A stretch of DNA of 64,000 nt from Rhizopus arrhizus (lineage: Eukaryota; Mucoromycota; Mucoromycetes; Mucorales; Rhizopodaceae), in NCBI GenBank assembly GCA_024220505.1, contig JAKZZE010000033.1, forward strand, positions 186,001-250,000, in the 5' to 3' direction. The position numbers and the translations under genes are program-made. The notes below the pieces were generated by a model. It saw only the letters and a list, made by a program, of their open reading frames with translations, was not told the origin of the DNA and did not search any database. Positions 25,446 to 36,123 of the stretch are shown here, one piece after another; positions within the stretch are counted from its first letter, which is position 1; every line of letters begins with the position of its first letter.

Positions 25446-27197
25446 ATGAAACATCCACGATGCTTCGGTTTCCCACCAAACTTTATTCTTTCTAAAGAGG
25501 ATCTCCAGAAGATAAAAGCCCAACCATACCTATGCACCCTTACTGCCCAACATTGGTCCCAAGGAATCAGCTCATATCAACGCATTTCCAATCGAATCGT
25601 TCTTGAGGTTCAGTTACAGTAACATCAAAGAAATATTGAACGATTTCCTTAGCGCAATAGCAAGTCATGCCTCACAAATGTTTGTTCGCGTATATGCAGA
25701 AAAGTGTCGAGAGTTTTATGAATCCAACCAAGGTGATACGCTCTTACTTAAAGCCGTCCGCGACCGCAGCTCCGTCATCAACACTCAACAACTCCAAAAG
25801 CAAATTGAGCAAGAAAAACTACCAGCAGAGCTAGAAGGCGGACTCAATGGTGTTAAACTGTCGCGTCTTGGTGGACAGAACTATTCTAGGGAACTTGACA
25901 AGATACATATATTTCTTGTGATAACCTTCTTTGCTACTACAGCTCTAATAGTGCCTTTTTCTCCCCTTTTCATAGGCTCTTTATGAAGTATCAAGTCTGG
26001 GAAGAGGAGATAATACATCGACAGCAAGCACGTCTAGTGTAAGCATGCCCATTACAGCCACCACTTCGGCTGACAACAAAGTCTCTACTACTGCGTCGCA
26101 TCATGTTGACAATGCCACTACTGTATTATCTAATACTAATACTATCCGAATTAACCTGTAGTCTATCTATTGGGATATATTTTATATGTAGCTTATTAAT
26201 ACTGTTTTCATATCGAGTTATGAATGATGGATACATCAGCTACTAACAGATAATTGAATATTTAAATTGCGTAACATCAATAATTCTGAAGATTTGAACA
26301 TTGACAGTAACGCCACTGAATCCAATTTCTTTAATACCATTTACCCTATCATCAGCATCGTCATTCGCCGTACTCAAGATTTAAAATTAAGAAGGTATAT
26401 GTCAGCTTCTATTGTTGTTTGATGCGAAAAATCTGGAATTGTAAATTATGTTTTTTTGTTAGTGGCAATGGTGCCTGTCAAGCTACCAAGGACGCTCTTG
26501 CTCTACTCAAAAAGAAATTCGGCGTACAGAGCACCCAACGGATATATGGCAGAAAAATAGATTTGATGTTTATTGATCGGAAGCACAAGGTGGAGCTTTG
26601 ATCCTCTGAATGGAAAAAAGAGACGTATCATTAGAGACCTTACTTTGTCAACAGACAAAAAATCTTTGTGTCTCAAAATGCATTTTTAAGAAAATTGTTA
26701 AGTTAAATATCCTGCTTCCTGAATTGCAATCACTATCTATTAATATTATGGACTATCGTGGTAAATATCGACTGCTTCTGAAAGGCGTAAAGTGTTTAAG
26801 CTCACACTTACAAACAAATATGTTCTATAGGGTTTGATGACTACATCCTGCAGATGCAAAGAGTTAATGGTGTGTATCTGGTCTATCTTAATTCAACTGT
26901 TCATATTCCAACACATGTTAATCAAATCAAAAATTTTAAGGATCCCTTGATTAGTCTTTTTAAATGGAAGGTATATAAAGTTTTTTAGAGTTATTTTTAC
27001 GAGTGGCATTAGTAACATACTGATTCCTTTATCATTCAACGCAACACTAGGATAGGCTCGTGGAACTTCAGGATATTATCTCCTCTGCTAAAGCAGCGTC
27101 TAGCTCTTCGAGTAGTTTCGATGGCATTATCAAGGCACGCAAGAGATATGCCTCTCCAGACGATTATACCTTTTTTTCACCAAAGAGATCATATTGA
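25446..27197 (+). pseudogene. Broken multi-exon gene with PD-(D/E)XK-like core
   Basis: The reading begins MKHPRCFGFPPNFILSKEDL. At about 25600 it must shift by one base to continue as RFSYSNIKEILNDFLSAIA and on to LNGVKLSRLGGQNYSRELDK. The next exon starts ALYEVSSLGRG after an intron whose expected donor site is AT rather than GT. Further on, RKIDLMFIDRKHKVEL is followed by an in-frame TGA (26599-26601) and then SSEWKK. A missing A in the following run then puts RDVSLETLLCQQTKNL in another frame. KIDLMF followed by SEWK has the spacing of the D and ExK positions of PD-(D/E)XK nucleases. The last intron is clean, and the end reads SPDDYTFFSPKRSY. I recognise the general look of an expanded, uncharacterised Mucorales family. 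Multiple breaks argue for decay, though one or two could be sequencing errors. Confidence 0.6.
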
Positions 27198-27323
27198 ATA
27201 CGAAAATACAGATTGAATAAATAAAAGAGAGACATTTGATTATGGACAAAAAAAGTCCAAATCACTTTGTGAAATATGTGGGACTAATCATATTTTTTTT
27301 TTTTTTTTTTTTTTGCTGCCTTG

Positions 27324-27713
27324 ATTTTGTAAGGCGTCCCTTTTGGGGCATATGTTTACTTGAAATCTTTTTTACGACCTACACCATCAATTTTTATTCT
27401 TTTGGATGCCTGGGGGTTCCTGAGCCTCGTCGCTATGATAAACATAGCGCTAATTGCTCCCAGGATAGTATACAATATTGCTCTGGTAGAAAGAGTAATG
27501 ACTATAACTGAAGCGCCTCTCTCTAACCATCCTCCAGGTGGTCACCCATTGCCCTTAGGCACTGTTGTCACTGTATGCTGTGAAACTGTCAAAGTATTGG
27601 ATATTGTTTTAACTGATAAAAAAGAGCATTCGAATGATATTTCTTGGGTCATCGCCTGTTTGGAAAGACTATCACTATCCAACACACCAATCACATCATC
27701 TATCAATATATGA
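27324..27713 (+). CDS. Unidentified fragment with a hydrophobic segment
   Basis: The frame reads VPFGAYVYLKSFLRPTPSIF, ILLDAWGFLSLVAMINIALI, then a hydrophilic part (APLSNHPPGGHPLPLGTVV) and ends at a stop at 27711-27713. A T-tract and GTAAG/TAAG-like words sit just upstream. One or two segments are hydrophobic enough to span a membrane. No family is recognised. It lies in a relic-rich region and is most likely part of an old gene; no start codon in a good context was found. Confidence 0.3.
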
Positions 27714-28135
27714 ATGCTTTCAGACTTCCTAAAATGTACGATTTTTTATTAAGAATTTGTATGAAAATTTCGAGTATTAAAGACATCTTTTTTTATGGAT
27801 GTGAATGTTCATGGTTATTGAAGTTCATCAAAGGGTGTACAGACAAAGAAAGTAATATAAGCGTATGAAATAGGAACTTGTAATAAACATACCAAAGATA
27901 TTCAACGTGTCTTATCCTTGATCGTATAAGAGACTTTAATTTTATTTGTAAACAAAGTAAATATTTAAACGTATAAAATAACAGTCTTTCGAACAGATGA
28001 GAAAACTTTCCAATAAAATGAAGATCTGTTTCTGGTCATGCATGCGAACTGTTTATATTTATTTTTCATTTATGTCATTACATCATGAGCGAACAGTAGA
28101 GAAAATAATCATAATAAATCTTTGTAAAGCATTCA

Positions 28136-28339
28136 CTATTCTAATTCCTTGTAAATTGAATATGAATCATGTTTAAAGTATGTTGGAATACGGCAGTTTG
28201 CCAGAAAACACTGGATCAAAGGAAATATGTGCGTAGCCGATAATTGCATTTCTGAGATAGGTTGAAGGTCGACATCCTTTATGGATGGAAGCAGGAATTC
28301 CAATGCGAGCACAGCATTTTCCTCCGGTTCGATTTCTTG
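28136..28339 (-). pseudogene. Orphan coding fragment
   Basis: On the minus strand an open stretch reads EIEPEENAVLALEFLLPSIK, DVDLQPISEMQLSATHIFPL, and IQCFLANCRIPTYFKH before a TAG. Residue composition and length without stops suggest former coding sequence, but no start, splice sites or family could be identified. It is probably a remnant within the transposon-rich island. Confidence 0.35.
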
Positions 28340-28869
28340 TTAGTCCACATGATTAAGCAATGCCCCTCTACACACTTTTCATATTCGCTTTTGATACCTT
28401 GTAGATCTCTTTTATCTTTTTGAAAACAGATCAAGCAGTAAAATGAATAAATTTAACATGTGCGATATGTCAATACTTGATCTAATAATAAAGATACACA
28501 AGCCAAATTTGAAAGAGATATAATTTCCGACCCAAAATCGGAATAGTAAACTGTCTCGCTTGTTCCACATCAAGACAATGAAATCAAACAATAAAATGAA
28601 GAGTTGGCTCCGTACATATAGAAAAATATAAATATCCATTGAAAATAAATAAACACAGATTATCTTTCTTCTAAAAAAAAGGGTCTTAGTACTCCAGATT
28701 TATTTTGGGTTACCAATTTTGTAAGAATAACAGATATTAACTACATTCACTGTGAGCAACTTTCCTACCATCAAAAGATGACTCATGTTCAGTTTGACTG
28801 TGAAGCCTCATTTTTTGTTTTGATAACAAAGCTTAATTGATAAACACACTAATTGGTATCTTTATAAAG

Positions 28870-29341
28870 CCCAAAGTGGGTTGAAAGAGATGCTGCTGCT
28901 AGTCATCTTCCATTTAAAAAGATAATGATTGATTGCTGCCGGATTGAGGTATCCGCTATTCGTAAAGCATTTGATGAATCAATTAGTATATTATTGCGGC
29001 ATGAGCATGTGAAGGGAGCATGGAAAAAGCACATGAGATTAGGCATCAAAGTTATTAATTCTACAATGAAGAGCGTACAAACATATGCTACAATCAGAAC
29101 CTATTTAAATCCCAAGATTTAAGTTATCACTTTTGATTCTTTTAAAATGAATTCTAAGAAAGGCTTTCCTTTTTCAAATCTTTCTACGAATAAGATGCAA
29201 TCATATGTTCATGCACTGGAGAAGAGATACGCCTTTATTATCGATAACTATATTGAATCATATCACAATCAGTTAAAATCGTATTGCTTTGGCTACACTA
29301 GAAATACTAGAGTGGATAAAATAATCTATATTCTTTCATAA
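28870..29341 (+). mobile_element. Mutator-like (MULE) transposase relic
   Basis: Two open pieces in the same orientation. The first (28925-29122) reads IDCCRIEVSAIRKAFDESIS, then ILLRHEHVKGAWKKH. This matches the MULE catalytic-domain pattern in which a 'D..P.E..AI...F' block is followed by 'LLCHWHxxRAW'. The second (29147-29341) contains IDNYIESYHNQLKSYCFG and NTRVDKIIYIL, the conserved 'TNNYxESxHxxLK...R..R.DxLIxxL' block near the C-terminus of these transposases. The sequence between them is much shorter than in an intact protein, and stops separate the parts, so this is a degraded fragment. No terminal inverted repeats were found. Confidence 0.7.
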
Positions 29342-30553
29342 ATTGCATCATTGACTATCGACAAAATGCTGTACGTGTTTAATTCAGTGCAAAAAAAAAA
29401 AAGAAAAAAAAAAAGACAAGAATCATAGATAATAAGTTACTATGGATGATTATTTGCAACACTTTATAATTGCAAATTCAATAAAGATACACCGAAACTT
29501 CTTATTTGCAGTTGATTAAATAATTCCTCTTTACACCTAGCTTTTATACAGCTTCATCTAGGGAGCATAGCTGTTAAAAGAAAAGCAGGCAAAGTATTTC
29601 TAGAATTAAAATGTTTGTATCTCCTATAACATTGAAAAGATGTAACTTTTGTTTTTGTTATATATAATATAAAAGAAAGTATATAAAACAATTTTTATAT
29701 AGTGAAAACTGTGCTTTTCGGAATGTAGGAGTAGTTTAAATGTTTTAAAATTAGTCGAGGACTGAAGTTTTGGCAGCAAAGCCATGCGCTGAAGAGAACC
29801 ATCATCAAATATATATATGAAGGAACTAAACAGTGAGAGAAAAAATTGGGTATACCACAAAGTATGAAGGTTGTTGGCAATAAAAAATCAGATAGAGTAT
29901 TATTTGAAGCTGCCTCATTGATAAATTCAAGATTATTGCTATACAATGAACAAATAAAAAATGAATATACTTAAGTAACAATAGTTTTACTTAATACCTA
30001 CAGTAGATAGCTTCCATAAATGCTAAATACTATATTATTTAATAAATTGAAATGTTGTTTTAGCTTTATAAAAGAAACGGTGAAATAAAATATTTTTAGA
30101 TGACCCAGCAAATTTTAATGTTAATATGCAAACACTGACAAAAAGACGAAGTTTAAGAATGAGCCATAACTCTGTTCAATAATGTGAACTGCCATTCCTC
30201 CTGCTATTAACTTTGCGGAGGTAAATTACTTTTGCAAACTGAAAAGAGCATTTGCAACGCAAAAGTCAAAATTCATTATGTATCATGTTTAGATCTTTTG
30301 TTTGTTGAGCATCATCAATAACTAGAGGTGAATAAAGAGTATACACAGAAAAGGGCACACTGACAGATACGAATAAAAGATTATGTAAAAAGTTTCGTAG
30401 TAAACGAATATATAGGGCGCAATAAAGTTGATTCTCATGATAGGTTCTCATAAGGAATAACTTTCTATTGCTATTTATTAATATACAAAATATTATTATT
30501 ACAAGTATCAACATATGTTGAAAATAAATAAAGTATTGAGGCTTTGGTAATTA
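29342..30553. other. Intergenic, AT-rich, no gene recognised
   Basis: Contains an A-rich tract (about 29391-29415) and several short open frames without recognisable motifs. Likely decayed transposon-derived sequence given both flanks. Confidence 0.35.
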
Positions 30554-30919
30554 TTATTTGGCCAAAGGACAATAGCTTTCATGCGAAAATATAAGAATAT
30601 CAACACCACATTTTGGACAAAAAGAATAATAACAGTTGCTAACATCATTGTTTGCTAAATTATCTGCAGCCATTAAATTTGAAGACATGGGCCTTGTCTG
30701 AGCAGAGAGTTTTGCAGTTTTCCAAATGATTGAAGAAGCATTGGCGGTAGCATTGACTGTAACATTGGCAGTAGTATTTAAAAAGGAGCTTTTGGTAACA
30801 ATGTTGGTAGCTTTAGCGCCTGTGGTACGATTGATAGGGTATTTGGTGGTTTTGGAGGTAGCAGCAGCTGAAATAGCAACAGCAGCAACGTTAGCATAGT
30901 TCATAGCTCTACATGGCAT
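30554..30919 (-). CDS. Hypothetical protein with low-complexity Ala/Thr/Asn region and C-terminal CxxC
   Basis: Single frame of 121 residues. The first 90 residues are Ala/Thr/Asn-rich with near-repeats (NTTANVTVNATANASS), suggesting expansion of a short unit. The C-terminus SFCPKCGVDILIFSHESYC has the pattern C-x2-C-x8-H-x3-C, which could bind zinc. A poly-pyrimidine leader is absent and both neighbours are relics, so this may be a non-functional or element-encoded frame. No homologue recognised. Confidence 0.35.
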   Translation of the reverse strand: MPCRAMNYANVAAVAISAAATSKTTKYPINRTTGAKATNIVTKSSFLNTTANVTVNATANASSIIWKTAKLSAQTRPMSSNLMAADNLANNDVSNCYYSFCPKCGVDILIFSHESYCPLAK

Positions 30920-31755
30920 TTTGTATAAAATAGGATGATTAGGAAATGCAGGGTCTTCAATAATTCTGCTTCTTTTATAATTTTATTCTGTCTTTTTTGA
31001 GAACCAATTAAATGTATTACAGTTACAAACAATTAAAGCCCTTAAAATTTTTTTGTTTGTTAAATTCTATCTAGAACCCTATTTAGGGTCGATTAGCAAA
31101 GCAATCTGAGACATAATTGAGCTTTGACGTTCTAGAAAAAACAAACAAATCACTAATTGGGATTATCTGCATGAGAATTACTTTATGTAGAATGCCATAT
31201 TTTTTTTTTTTTTCAGATAAGACTTGATTTAGTTATCGTCCGGTTTATTGCTTACCAATGCAATTGAATAAAAAAATTTAGGTACTGTATAAAACTTAAA
31301 CGCACATTGTATTTCAAGAAAAATGATATAAAACGAACCAAACCCTTCATACATTAAATTGTTCAAGCTATTCTATGGCTAACGGTTGTATTTTATATCT
31401 TTAATAAAACTAGTTTAACTATAGATTTTGTTGAGTGTTCATTGTTTATGTAAATGCAAATAGTTCAGAGCATTTCGCCGCTTCAAATATACAAAACCAA
31501 TTGAAAAGTTTTATAAATTTTTGCATAAGCAGAAAAAAAAAAAACAGAATTTATTTACAAATTTTGATGGGTCAGTCTGGGGATAATTTAAATAGCAGTG
31601 ATTCCACCCTTAATCTGACATTGGTTCGAAAAAGTTGGCCAAAAAGAGGAAAATAAAATGAATAGCACATTAAATATTCATACAAGTATATTACTTAAGC
31701 GGCTATCATATTAGTTTACAGAATATTAGGCAGGAACTGCGTCGCTAGCAACTGT
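30920..31755. other. Intergenic, AT-rich
   Basis: No gene recognised. A 73-residue plus-strand frame at 31435-31656 lacks any recognisable motif. The 3' end overlaps the presumed degraded C-terminal region of the Fanzor pseudogene. Confidence 0.35.
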
Positions 31756-33466
31756 GATACCTGTACTACACCTAAGAGGCAAAAAAAAAAAGTCAGCAAA
31801 CAATTTTGATGATCGTTGATCAAAGTATTTGATTACCAAAGTAAACCATGACAAATGACTTCAGGATTATTTCGTCTTTGATATGGCCGTGGATTTGGTA
31901 TTCTCTTGAAGGTTGTCAAACTACGATTTTCACAAGAAGGGCAGAACTGACTTGTTCGAAACTTATCAATCAAATACACCAAGAGTCCATGCTTCTTCAG
32001 CAGCCTTCTGAATTCGACGCCTCGCACAGGTTCTTGATACCGGGCGTTTGGAGCAGAATAATTTCCCATAACAAAAACAGCATCGTTTCCAAACTTGCTT
32101 TTCAATTTGGTGATTATATCCTCGTTAACTTTCTGCCTTCTAATATATTTGGACAGTTTCAGCTTTCGATGCAAGGGATGAGTAGTCAAATGATTAGTTG
32201 TAGTTTCAGTATAATGTCTATGTAATAATTCAGTAACTAATGCACGGTTTCTAAGATATCCTTCAAAATTTTGCAGGTTTAAAGATTGAGGATTTACAAG
32301 AGTATCTTCAGCATTTTGTACTTCTTGTAGTTTAATGGCTTCACAGATGCAACGATACTTCTTCGTTTTTTTCCATCTTATCTTGACAATATTTGGTATA
32401 TTTATATGTGCGTGGTGTATCAGCAGTAGAATTTTCATACACACATTATAAAAGATCTCGTCTTCCCGGATCAATAGTAACACAGCGACCAGCAATCTCT
32501 CCATGTTGTTGTGCATTAAGGGTTGTTATGTAAGGGGTGGGTTCTATGAAAATGTTTTAAAGTCCAATATATCGATGCTTTCTATCTTGTCTTTTTTTAA
32601 GGAATGTGACGCCCACACCATCTGTTTGGATTGTTCCACGAAATTGAAGCATACCATGTTCTTGTGGTTTTAAAGCTGCAGAACTCATGTCGAATATCCC
32701 GGCCCAGAGGTTCATTTTATCGATTCCATTAGTCCACCGACGTTCAAGAATATTTTGGCAGAGAATTTTACTATCAATTGTTGCATAGCCAGGTATCCAA
32801 GTTCTGCGGAGAGGAAAACAATTGAAAATAGGTAACCTGTGAGTTTCAAATAGGCGAGCAAGTTGATAGAAGGCCATCATGTGTTCACATGGGTTAGCTT
32901 TGTCATCATAGTAAATATTGTTCTGTTCAAATGTGTATCGGACTGGATATGAAGTCAGGATGGACGTTAATCTTTGTAAGTTCGACAGAAGATGGATCAA
33001 CAATTCTAGAAGATAAAAGTTCTTTGAATTGTCTTGCCGGAAGTGTGATTTGCTCCTATACTTCATTGGAGATTATTTCGTTATTTACACCTTCTTGTTG
33101 TCTTTGCCTAATCAAATCAGCTTTTCTTTGGCGAATTTTTAGTAAGGTATTGATTGCTCGACGAAAATGATTGTCAAAATGAGCTCCAATATTATTGGTA
33201 TAGGCAGTGTACATTTTTAGTCCTTCCACCGAAGGTGATTGTTGAGCATATTTAAGCTCGGGCCTTATATAAGAAATACAATCGAGATATCTTTGGATGT
33301 ACTGACCAATCAATGTACGTCTCCGAGCTGTTGCCTCACCCACACGGCCACAACGATAACGCACTAAGGATAACCATACCTCAGAAAAGAACTCTTTGTT
33401 AATGTAAGAAGCGATATCAAAGTTGCTATCATCTTCTTCAAAAGCTATTGCCTCATCGACAATATG
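31756..33466 (-). pseudogene. Decayed Fanzor (TnpB-like RNA-guided nuclease) gene
   Basis: Read on the minus strand, consecutive pieces restore the order of a Fanzor protein. They are an N-terminal helical region (SPSVEGLKMYTAYTNNIGAH), EQITLPARQFKELLSSRIVD, RRTWIPGYATIDSKILCQN, FRGTIQTDGVGVTFLKK, the RuvC-I block VTIDPGRRDLL, then VFVMGNYSAPNAR, FRRLLKKHGLLVYLID and FRTSQFCPSC. Breaks seen: TAG after SNEV and a frameshift near 32940, a TAA at 32557-32559, a TAA at 32446-32448 directly after RDLL, and a frameshift in an A-run near 32370. The RuvC-II acidic residue, expected in 'DEFRTS', is AAG (Lys) at 31962-31964. No RuvC-III block follows the first zinc-finger cysteines. The N-terminus is cut by a retrotransposon fragment at 33467. 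Confidence 0.8.
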
Positions 33467-33963
33467 CTGCAAGCCGCTCCCATCGGAATCGCATTGCGAA
33501 AGGCCCCTTTGGCTAGGCTGTGTCCCTCTTCTGGATAGTCTTGATGATCAAATCTTTATGCAATTATGCCGTCAATTTTTACAAGACCCCTTTGCAAGTC
33601 TCTGTACTGATCCTAATAATAAATTACTCTCTGTCTGTCGTCCATCATTAACTCAAGATCCAATCCTCTGGTTACCTGTGATCCGCAGTGAACGTAGCGG
33701 TGTCCTTCATTGGCATTTTGGTTGGCCCCCTGGCGGTAAATCCAAATTCTATTTGTATCATCCCAATAATGGTATTGCCTGCACCCATTCTATCGAGTGT
33801 CTCCATGTGCATAAGTGTCTTCAACTACATTCATCTGTTGAAGATTCTTTGTCCTTTGTTTTGAATAAGCTTCCTCTCAAAAAGTTTCGATCTTCTCATG
33901 AAATATCTGCTTGGTCTTTTCGTTGGCCCTCTATCTGCATTGTTCTGCATGAAATCCATTACT
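33467..33963 (+). mobile_element. 3' end of a non-LTR (LINE-like) retrotransposon ORF2
   Basis: Starts LQAAPIGIALRKAPLARL and, after a one-base frame change, continues SLDDQIFMQLCRQFLQDPF, NKLLSVCRPSLTQDPILWLP, VLHWHFGWPPGGKSKFYLYH, SIECLHVHKCLQLHSSVED and LSFVLNKLPLKKF. I recognise this as the conserved C-terminal region that follows the reverse transcriptase in Mucorales LINE-type elements; the RT domain itself is absent. So only a 5'-truncated tail remains, as is typical of LINE insertions. It abuts the Fanzor pseudogene head to head and runs directly into a DNA-transposon fragment. Confidence 0.65.
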
Positions 33964-34289
33964 TTACATTCATTGCTAGCAGTTTGGATGTGTTGGATCG
34001 ATACGAGGAATTTAGGGACCATTACCTTGTTATGGATAATGCACCTATTCATCAGAATATTGATATTCAGAAATATATTGAACACCGTGGATACCGTTGC
34101 GTCTATCTCTCTCCATATTCACCGGAGCTAAATCCTACCGAACAATTTTGGTCCGTGTGCAAAAGTAAGTTGAAAAGAGAGCAATTGTTGGATGAAGAAA
34201 CCTTGACCAGCAGAATCCGTGACGCATGCAATCGAATCTTTATAGGCGACCTCAAAGGGTTTTGCAGATGTTCTATCCTTAAAGTTTGA
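33964..34289 (+). mobile_element. Tc1/mariner (IS630-type, DDE_3) transposase C-terminal fragment
   Basis: The frame shared with the LINE tail continues FIASSLDVLDRYEEFRDHYL, VMDNAPIH, then CVYLSPYSPELNPTEQFWS and VCKSKLKRE. DNAPIH carries the second catalytic Asp (GAT at 34035-34037) and LNPTEQFW the third acidic residue (GAA at 34140-34142) of the DDE triad. The N-terminal HTH and first Asp are missing. The frame ends at a TGA at 34287-34289. The fragment is in frame with the preceding retrotransposon tail only by chance of junction, or by fusion. Confidence 0.8.
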
Positions 34290-34828
34290 TGACTGTTTGA
34301 ATAGAAGGTCAATTCAATTTAATGCATATTGCAAAAAGACAAAGGCAAGCTGAGAAAATTTATTTCTAGATATGCGTAATATTTTATTTGGAATAATGAG
34401 CAGTAACTTTCTTCAGACATGCGTAAAAAGTAAATGAAGTGTTTCTGATTTATTTAGACTTTTATACTTGTTTTCCCTCTTGTCTCTTGAGAGGTTCTTA
34501 TTACTTTTTACCATTTTAGATCTAACCTGGATAAGTACAGTACAGTTAAGTTACTATGTGCTCATTGGTCATTTATATTAAAAATTTTATAAATAAAATG
34601 TATAAACACTAACCTAAAGATATAATGTATTATTAAGCTCACCCAAATAAGTAGTCAAGATGACAATTGTGTACTAAAGTATAGGTTTCTTTAAAACAGT
34701 GAAAAATGATGTTACTTAATAACAAATAACAAATAGCTTTGGGCATTTGTTTATTTTAAAAAGGTATTTTTTTTGAAAGTTTATGTTACAAAGAAAATGG
34801 GTATGCCTATATTTGCATAGGAGCGACT
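34290..34828. other. Intergenic
   Basis: Flank of the transposase fragment and 3' flank of the DUF3759 gene. No gene recognised and no inverted-repeat terminus matching the transposase fragment found. Confidence 0.35.
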
Positions 34829-35287
34829 TTAGTGTTCTTCTTCATAGTATTGCTTTACTTCATCTTCAGCATGTCTCTTGGCCTTTTGCTTATCAATGAA
34901 ATCAAGACCCTTAGTTTCAACCCTATAAAAACAGTCTTAGTTGACTGAAAAGAATACTTTACTGCGTTGCCACTTACAATTTGTCCAAAGCCATACCAGC
35001 AAAACCAGCAAGAAGAGCCTTGGCAGTACCGTGATCAACTGGCTTACCGTTTTCTTCACAGTGTTTGTTATAGGCTTTGATGGCTTCAAAAGAGGCTATA
35101 GTTTTTTTTTAAAACAAAAATAAGCTTGAAATGCATTATAAAAAAATCACATTCACAACTTACCAGCACCGGCAATGAGTTCATGACTAAGATGACCCTT
35201 ATGTTCGTGAGGAGTATTTTGAACTTCACCGTGTTGTTCGCTAAATTTGTCAAAGAGTCCCCTGAATAAGAGTAGGTTAATACCCAT
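34829..35287 (-). CDS. DUF3759 / CipC-like stress-response protein
   Basis: Three exons. The N-terminal piece reads MGINLLLFRGLFDKFSEQHG and EHKGHLSHELIAGAG. After an intron with a long A-tract come ASFEAIKAYNKHCEENGKPV and DHGTAKALLAGFAGMALDKL, and after a second intron (about 55 bp) VETKGLDFIDKQKAKRHAED to a terminal EEEH and TAA (34829-34831). SHELIAGA, F-E-A, LLAGFAG and ETKGLDFIDxxKAK are the conserved blocks of the CipC/DUF3759 family, small soluble proteins reported as induced by stress such as the antibiotic concanamycin in Aspergillus. An alternative start 54 bp upstream (MKLNFKN) is in frame but would add an unusual N-terminus. Confidence 0.85.
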
Positions 35288-35883
35288 AATGACTGTCTGC
35301 TTCCTAAAGCCCAAGTTACTTACATTTTTAAAGTTTAATTTCAAATGATAATATTAAAAAAGAAGACGCGAACATGCCTTTATATACTTTTTTTCTTAAA
35401 TGTCGTACTAAAAGTTAGCTCCATTCATTCTAGGCACTAGTGATGTCCTAAGAATAAACAATAAGCATGATTGGTTGTCGCTAGAAGAAAATTTTCCTTG
35501 GATGCCAAACACAGGTAACTAAATTACCTTTTTGAGAGCATACACCGGATATACGGTGCGGATAAAGGCCCCGTTGACAAATCTTTCAAATCACTGGCAA
35601 AATATAATGACAATCCAAGCTATGATTAGTCATGTTTGCATAAAATATAACTATATCTATTTGTGATTTCTTTCTCCCTTTTTTAGCTTTGCGGCAACTC
35701 TGAATAACCATATAACGGCGTGAAACACCGTGTGACATATGCTATATAGCTGCTTATCAGCCTTTTTTGATATTCTAATATTAGCGTGTAAGTGATTGCT
35801 TTAAGGAATAGAGTCATGTACCAACGATAAGTATATTAACTTATCCATAACCAATATTATTGATTTCAAAAGAAACTTGAAGG

Positions 35884-35930
<47 letters not shown>

Positions 35931-36123
35931 AAAAATGATTGGATAAAATTTTGAGCTGAAATGATTTTGCTGCATTTCATGTCAAGTCCAATTTCTTATT
36001 GATAAATAAAAAGAACGCAATGGTAAAAACATGTAATTGTATAAAAGATGTAGTAATCATATTGAAAGAAATAGCCTACACCTTCACCAAGTCAATCATC
36101 TTTGTCCATCCCCTCTTTGAATA
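35288..36123. other. Intergenic with 39-nt poly(A)
   Basis: Shared upstream region of two divergent genes. Contains an uninterrupted poly(A) of 39 nt at 35888-35926. No additional gene recognised. Confidence 0.45.
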
